NCBI GenBank assembly: GCA_023436395.1 | Contig: JAEZJJ010000062.1 | Coordinates: forward strand, 1 to 16,689 | Reading direction: 5' to 3' | Source of the DNA: Bacillota bacterium | Lineage (GTDB): Bacteria > Bacillota > Clostridia > Lachnospirales > Cellulosilyticaceae | Length of the DNA stretch: 16,689 nucleotides | Shown: one piece after another, positions 13,743-16,689 of the stretch | Layout of the letters: each line of letters starts with the position of its first letter | How positions within the stretch are numbered: position 1 is the first letter of the stretch | The notes under the pieces: generated by a model | What the model was told of the DNA's origin: nothing | Database searches by the model: none | Seen by the model: the letters and a program-made list of their open reading frames with translations, nothing else | Translations under genes and position numbers: made by a program

Positions 13743-14078
13743 ATACATTTCGATAGTGGAAAACTAAATAAACGAATTACATTTATATCCTATTCAGAAA
13801 CAGAAAATGAAATAGGACAACTTATACAACAGCCTGTACCAATAAAGATGGTTTGGGCTTTTTTAGAGCCAATAAGAGGGCATCAACAAACAGAGGCACA
13901 AAGGTTAAGTAGTGAAACTACCTATAAAATATTAACTCGCTATCATAAAGGCATCAATCAAGAAATGCTCATTAACTATGAAGGTAAGAAGCTCTATATT
14001 AATCAAGTCTTAGATATTGAAGAAAGGCACTTTGCACTAGAAATTACAGCAACTTGGAAAGGTGAAATGTGGGATTAG
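13743..14078 (+). CDS. Head-tail adaptor (head closure) protein, apparent AUA start
   Basis: 111 residues if read from ATA 13743, the usual length for the SPP1 gp16/HK97-type head closure family. The sequence IHFDSGKLNKRITFISYSET, then PIKMVWAFLEPIRGHQQTEA, ETTYKILTRYH, INYEGKKLYINQVLDIEERH and FALEITATWK is typical: a conserved start, a central 'vWA.lePi.G.e..ea', and a terminal 'l.i.a.e'. The first ordinary start is ATG 13848, which would delete 35 residues including the most conserved opening, and has no ribosome binding site. The protein plugs the connector once DNA is in. Its last bases overlap the next gene (start 14069). Confidence 0.85.
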   Translation: MHFDSGKLNKRITFISYSETENEIGQLIQQPVPIKMVWAFLEPIRGHQQTEAQRLSSETTYKILTRYHKGINQEMLINYEGKKLYINQVLDIEERHFALEITATWKGEMWD

Positions 14079-14482
14079 AAATACAAGGGTTAGATACCCT
14101 ACAACAGAAACTTAATTATATTTCTAATCGGTATCCTTATGAATCGGAAGTTTTACTTACCAAGATGGGTAATAAATTTAGAAATTCAGTTAAGAAGAGG
14201 ACACCTAATAGTGGTTATGAAAGTAAAAGAAAACTCATGAAATCCTATAGAGTAAGTAAGGTGCAAGGGGCGGGGAAAGACCTCTATGTAGAATTTAGGT
14301 CTACCTCACCTCATTTCCATTTAGTAGAACGTGGACATAGAATAGTTAATAAAAAGGGCAGGGATACTGGGAAAAGAGTACAGGGAAAGTTTATGGTTGA
14401 GCAAACAGTTCTAGAGTATCAAAAAGCCTTTCCTAAAGAAGTAGAAAAAATGGTTGATAAACTATTAAAAGGATTAAAATAA
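14069..14482 (+). CDS. HK97 gp10-like neck/tail-completion protein
   Basis: 137 residues from a GTG start at 14069 that overlaps the adaptor's end; AAGGTG lies upstream. Family features: LEIQGLDTLQQKLNYIS opening, FRNSVKKRTPNSGYESKRKL, LYVEFRSTSPHFHLVERGHR, then GKRVQGKFMVEQTV and a helical end. Basic and compact, as usual. It works at the head-tail interface. The stop overlaps the next start as TAATG. Confidence 0.88.
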   Translation: MGLEIQGLDTLQQKLNYISNRYPYESEVLLTKMGNKFRNSVKKRTPNSGYESKRKLMKSYRVSKVQGAGKDLYVEFRSTSPHFHLVERGHRIVNKKGRDTGKRVQGKFMVEQTVLEYQKAFPKEVEKMVDKLLKGLK

Positions 14483-14907
14483 TGGTGTTATATCAAGATA
14501 TTGCAAAAGCAGTAACAATGGTTATTAAAAGAGTGTTTCCTAATATACCTATATATGGCGATGAAGTGAGAGAGGGTTATAAAACACCTTCTTTTTTTAT
14601 TGGCATCATGCCAGTAAGTAGCATTAACCACACCAAAAGCATTAAAGAGGAGCAACTACTTATCACAGTCAGTTATTTCTCCAATACTACTGAGAGTCTC
14701 AAAAACTACAAGGTGATGCAGAAACTTAAAGTAGCCTTTGGGCAGGTGCTTAGTGTGGATAATAGGAAGTTTACAATAGAGGAAATAAATACTGAAAAGG
14801 TAGGAGAGGATGGTGATATCTATCAGCTTACATTTGATATTAATTATTACGAGTTGGCTTCTACTGACTCAGGTAGTGAACTAGCAAGAAAGATTATTTA
14901 CAAATAG
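14482..14907 (+). CDS. Tail terminator protein (contractile-tail type)
   Basis: 141 residues. The pattern is YQDIAKAVTMVIKRVFPNIP, IYGDEVREGYKTPSFFIGIM, then EEQLLITVSYFSNTTESL, IEEINTEKVGEDGDIYQLTF and DINYYELA. This matches the small tail-terminator family found just before the sheath gene in PBSX/Clostridia myophages. It caps the tail tube and sheath and sets the joining surface. Coupled to the gp10-like gene by a TAATG overlap. Confidence 0.8.
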   Translation: MVLYQDIAKAVTMVIKRVFPNIPIYGDEVREGYKTPSFFIGIMPVSSINHTKSIKEEQLLITVSYFSNTTESLKNYKVMQKLKVAFGQVLSVDNRKFTIEEINTEKVGEDGDIYQLTFDINYYELASTDSGSELARKIIYK

Positions 14908-14922
14908 ATAGAAAGAGGTGAA

Positions 14923-15984
14923 ATGATGGGATTACCCTCAGTTATTATTAATTTTAAAGAAACAGCCTCCTCAGCGATTAAAAGGGGAGAGCGAGGGATT
15001 GTGGCATTGGTGCTACATGATAGTGTGGAAAATATTAAAAGCTATGAAGTGTTAGTACCTTCGGATGTACCAACGGATTTAAAGGAGTTTAATAGGGATC
15101 AAATACAACTTGCCTTAATGGGGTATCAAACACCTCCTAAGAAGGTGATCGTAGTTGTGGTATCTGATGAAGAAACAAATTACAACGAGGTGATGAAACA
15201 CTTAGAAACATTAAAATGGGATTATCTAGCAATTCCTGAAATAGAACATCATGAAGTAACAACTATTGCAACATGGATTAAGTCTTTAGATAAAAGGGTA
15301 AAAGTAGTATTACCACATTGTAAAGGGGACCATGAGAGCATTATCAATTTTACAAGTGATGGTATTGTAACAGAAAACAAAACCTATACTACAGCAGAAT
15401 ATTGTTCACGTATTGCAGGACTTCTAGCAGGTACACCTATGACTATATCGGCTACCTTTGCGCCACTTAATGAAGTAGTAGACTTTGAAAAGAAAACAAA
15501 AGCTGAAATGGATGAAGCTATTAATAAAGGTGAACTGATTTTATATCATGATGGAGAAAAGGTTAAAGTAGCAAGAGCAATAAATAGTCTAGTTACTACA
15601 ATACAAGATAAAGGTGAAAGTTTTAAAAAGATTAAGCTTGTAGATGCCATGCACATGATTCATGAGGATATTAAGAAAACGGCAGAAGATAGCTATCTCG
15701 GTAAGTATGCAAATAGTTATGATAATAAATGCTTATTAATTACAGCTATACAAGCCTATTTAGATCAACTAGTACTTGATGGGATTTTAGATAATAAATT
15801 TGATAATAAAGTTTATATTGATATTGAAGGTCAGATAGTCTATTTAAAATCAATAGGTGTGGATATAGAGAGTTTAAGTGAACAGGAATTAAAAGAGTAT
15901 AACACAAAAGATAAGGTGTTTTTAGAAGCTAGTATTAAGATATTAGATGCAATTGAGGATATAAATTTAGATATTAGTATCTAG
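14923..15984 (+). CDS. Tail sheath protein (XkdK-like)
   Basis: 353 residues; AGAGGTG precedes a double ATG (14923 and 14926), and the second has the better spacing. Family features: MGLPSVIINFKETASSAIKR with GERGIVALVL, the segment KVIVVVVSDEETNYNEVMKH, LETLKWDYLAIPE, VLPHCKGDHESIINFTSDGI, TAEYCSRIAGLLAGTPM, and the C-terminal assembly part ARAINSLVTTIQDKGESFKK with KLVDAMHMIHEDIKKTAEDS and YLGKYANSYDNKCLLITAI. It makes the contractile outer tube and proves a myovirus morphology. The tube gene normally follows at once, but here is separated by a membrane-protein gene. Confidence 0.93.
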   Translation: MMGLPSVIINFKETASSAIKRGERGIVALVLHDSVENIKSYEVLVPSDVPTDLKEFNRDQIQLALMGYQTPPKKVIVVVVSDEETNYNEVMKHLETLKWDYLAIPEIEHHEVTTIATWIKSLDKRVKVVLPHCKGDHESIINFTSDGIVTENKTYTTAEYCSRIAGLLAGTPMTISATFAPLNEVVDFEKKTKAEMDEAINKGELILYHDGEKVKVARAINSLVTTIQDKGESFKKIKLVDAMHMIHEDIKKTAEDSYLGKYANSYDNKCLLITAIQAYLDQLVLDGILDNKFDNKVYIDIEGQIVYLKSIGVDIESLSEQELKEYNTKDKVFLEASIKILDAIEDINLDISI

Positions 15985-16045
15985 ATTGTATAAAAATGTA
16001 GTATAGTAGTGTGTAGATTGATATAGAACTATTGGGGAGGTAGTT

Positions 16046-16315
16046 ATGAAATTTAATTGGAAATACTTTAATTTTGCAGCTTGGATAACAATTATTTTAA
16101 CATTTGTATTACCGTATAGAGAAAATGATGGATTTGCTACTAGTTTTGGATATCCTATACCATTTTTTACAGTTTATAATAAGCCTATTGGTAGCAGTAT
16201 AATTATGTCTACAGGTACTAATATAGGAGGTTTTTTGGTAAATGTGCTTATTATTTATCTTCTCATTTACCTTATATGTTATCTTAAGCAGAAATATATT
16301 ATTAAACAGCAATAA
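16046..16315 (+). CDS. Small two-helix membrane protein (moron between sheath and tube)
   Basis: 89 residues, GGGGAGG site before the ATG. Two transmembrane segments are visible: about residues 8-23 (FNFAAWITIILTFVL) and 60-80 (IGGFLVNVLIIYLLIYLICY), joined by a 35-residue loop with Pro, Gly and Tyr, and ending in a basic tail (KQKYIIKQQ) that would lie in the cytosol. No family recognised. It interrupts the sheath/tube pair and is followed at once by its own strong terminator, as expected of a moron expressed from lysogens. A role in superinfection exclusion or membrane function is plausible but unproven. A promoter in the 61-bp gap (15985-16045) is not clear. Confidence 0.6.
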   Translation: MKFNWKYFNFAAWITIILTFVLPYRENDGFATSFGYPIPFFTVYNKPIGSSIIMSTGTNIGGFLVNVLIIYLLIYLICYLKQKYIIKQQ

Positions 16316-16323
16316 AGAGGGTT

Positions 16324-16350
16324 AGGTCAACTTAGTAGTTGGCCTTTTTT
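16324..16350 (+). terminator. Intrinsic terminator after the membrane-protein moron
   Basis: AGGTCAAC (16324-16331), loop TTAGTA, GTTGGCCT (16338-16345) form an 8-bp stem with one G:U pair, running into six T. This is the best terminator in the window. It stands between the sheath and tube genes, so the late message must read through it or tube mRNA must come from an additional promoter. Confidence 0.8.
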
Positions 16351-16375
16351 AATACCCCAAATTAAGGAGGCACGA

Positions 16376-16689
16376 ATGGACAAATTTTCAGCGCACCAAG
16401 TCATTAATGGTACTTGGGGAGAAATATGGATTGATGGCACCTATATGGCAGAAGTAACAGCCTTTGAAGCTAAGGTGACATTAGATAAAACAGATGTCAA
16501 TATGACACGAAGACTTGCAAAAGCACAAAAAATAATAGGATATTCTTGTACAGGGCAATTAACGCTTAACAAGGTATCCTCTTTTTTTATCAAAAAATTA
16601 GGTGAGGACATGAAAGCAGGCAGACAAACTGTTTGCACAATTATTTCAAAGCTAGATGATCCTGATTCAAATGGAGCAGAACGCGTAGT
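16376..16689 (+). CDS. Tail tube protein (XkdM-like), N-terminal part
   Basis: Open to the end of the window: 104 complete codons from ATG 16376, with AAGGAGG (16364-16370) upstream. The sequence MDKFSAHQVINGTWGEIWID then GTYMAEVTAFEAKVTLDKTD, NMTRRLAKAQKIIGYSCTGQ, LTLNKVSSFFIKKLGEDMKA and GRQTVCTIISKLDDPDSNGA is that of the PBSX XkdM-type tail tube (core) family, here lacking about a third of its C-terminus. It builds the inner tube inside the sheath encoded upstream. Confidence 0.9.
   Translation, partial: MDKFSAHQVINGTWGEIWIDGTYMAEVTAFEAKVTLDKTDVNMTRRLAKAQKIIGYSCTGQLTLNKVSSFFIKKLGEDMKAGRQTVCTIISKLDDPDSNGAERV

Noticed and set aside
13848..14078. ATG at 13848 as the start of the head adaptor
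   Set aside because: It removes 35 residues that include the conserved opening of the family, and there is no ribosome binding site; the AGGAGTG lies before ATA 13743.
16109..16312. - strand frame opposite the membrane-protein gene
   Set aside because: It mirrors a + strand gene with a good ribosome binding site and membrane segments; the - strand product shows no sensible pattern.
1..16689. CRISPR array, insertion sequence, tRNA or rRNA genes
   Set aside because: I looked for regularly spaced repeats, transposase motifs with terminal inverted repeats, and tRNA-like cloverleaf ends, and saw none.

Overview
This window is part of an integrated, contractile-tailed (myovirus-like) phage genome in a low-G+C Gram-positive host, most likely a member of the Clostridia. 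The reasons are the strongly A+T-rich codon use, strong AGGAGG-type ribosome binding sites, a HK97-type head module, and tail sheath and tube genes of the PBSX/XkdK-XkdM type. Every gene I support lies on the + strand. Both ends of the window cut a gene: a VirE-type replication protein on the left and the tail tube gene on the right.

Layout. 1-993 holds the C-terminal part of a VirE/VapE-family P-loop protein. 994-1433 has no gene but is rich in short GGRACA(G/C)T boxes in both orientations and in perfect hairpins, and could be a replication origin or control region. 1434-2219 holds a small coiled-coil phage protein and a sigma-region-4-like (ArpU/RinA-type) late regulator. 2463-5863 is a mixed accessory block: a zinc-ribbon/L7-L12-CTD-like/zinc-ribbon protein, an HNH endonuclease, an ABM-fold protein, a decayed second HNH tail, a 462-residue protein that looks like an inactivated restriction-type nuclease domain fused to an inactivated tyrosine recombinase, and a lipoprotein of different base composition. 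5922-12323 is the packaging and head module: terS, terL, DNA methyltransferase, portal, prohead protease, major capsid, gp6-like connector. 12379-13732 is a second accessory block, with decayed copies of the connector and the adaptor start mixed with two immunity-like ORFs and a short possible toxin tail. 13743-16689 is the connector/tail module: head closure adaptor, HK97 gp10-like protein, tail terminator, tail sheath, a small membrane-protein moron with its own terminator, and the tail tube.

How the parts work together. HNH, TerS and TerL form the packaging machine. The portal, protease and capsid build a HK97-type procapsid. The gp6-like protein, adaptor, gp10-like protein and terminator make the neck. 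Sheath and tube make the contractile tail. The regulator at 1761 probably switches this late operon on. Host-benefit or superinfection cargo sits at three junctions of the operon (HNH/terS, connector/adaptor, sheath/tube). At two of these, scraps of the flanking phage genes record the recombination that brought the cargo in.

The points most worth a second look are: (i) terL and the head adaptor both appear to start at AUA, and a relict adaptor at AUU, each at good spacing from a Shine-Dalgarno sequence; (ii) the doubly degenerate nuclease-recombinase fusion in the late operon; (iii) the possible orphan toxin-tail/immunity cassette between neck genes; (iv) the box-rich non-coding region after the VirE gene.
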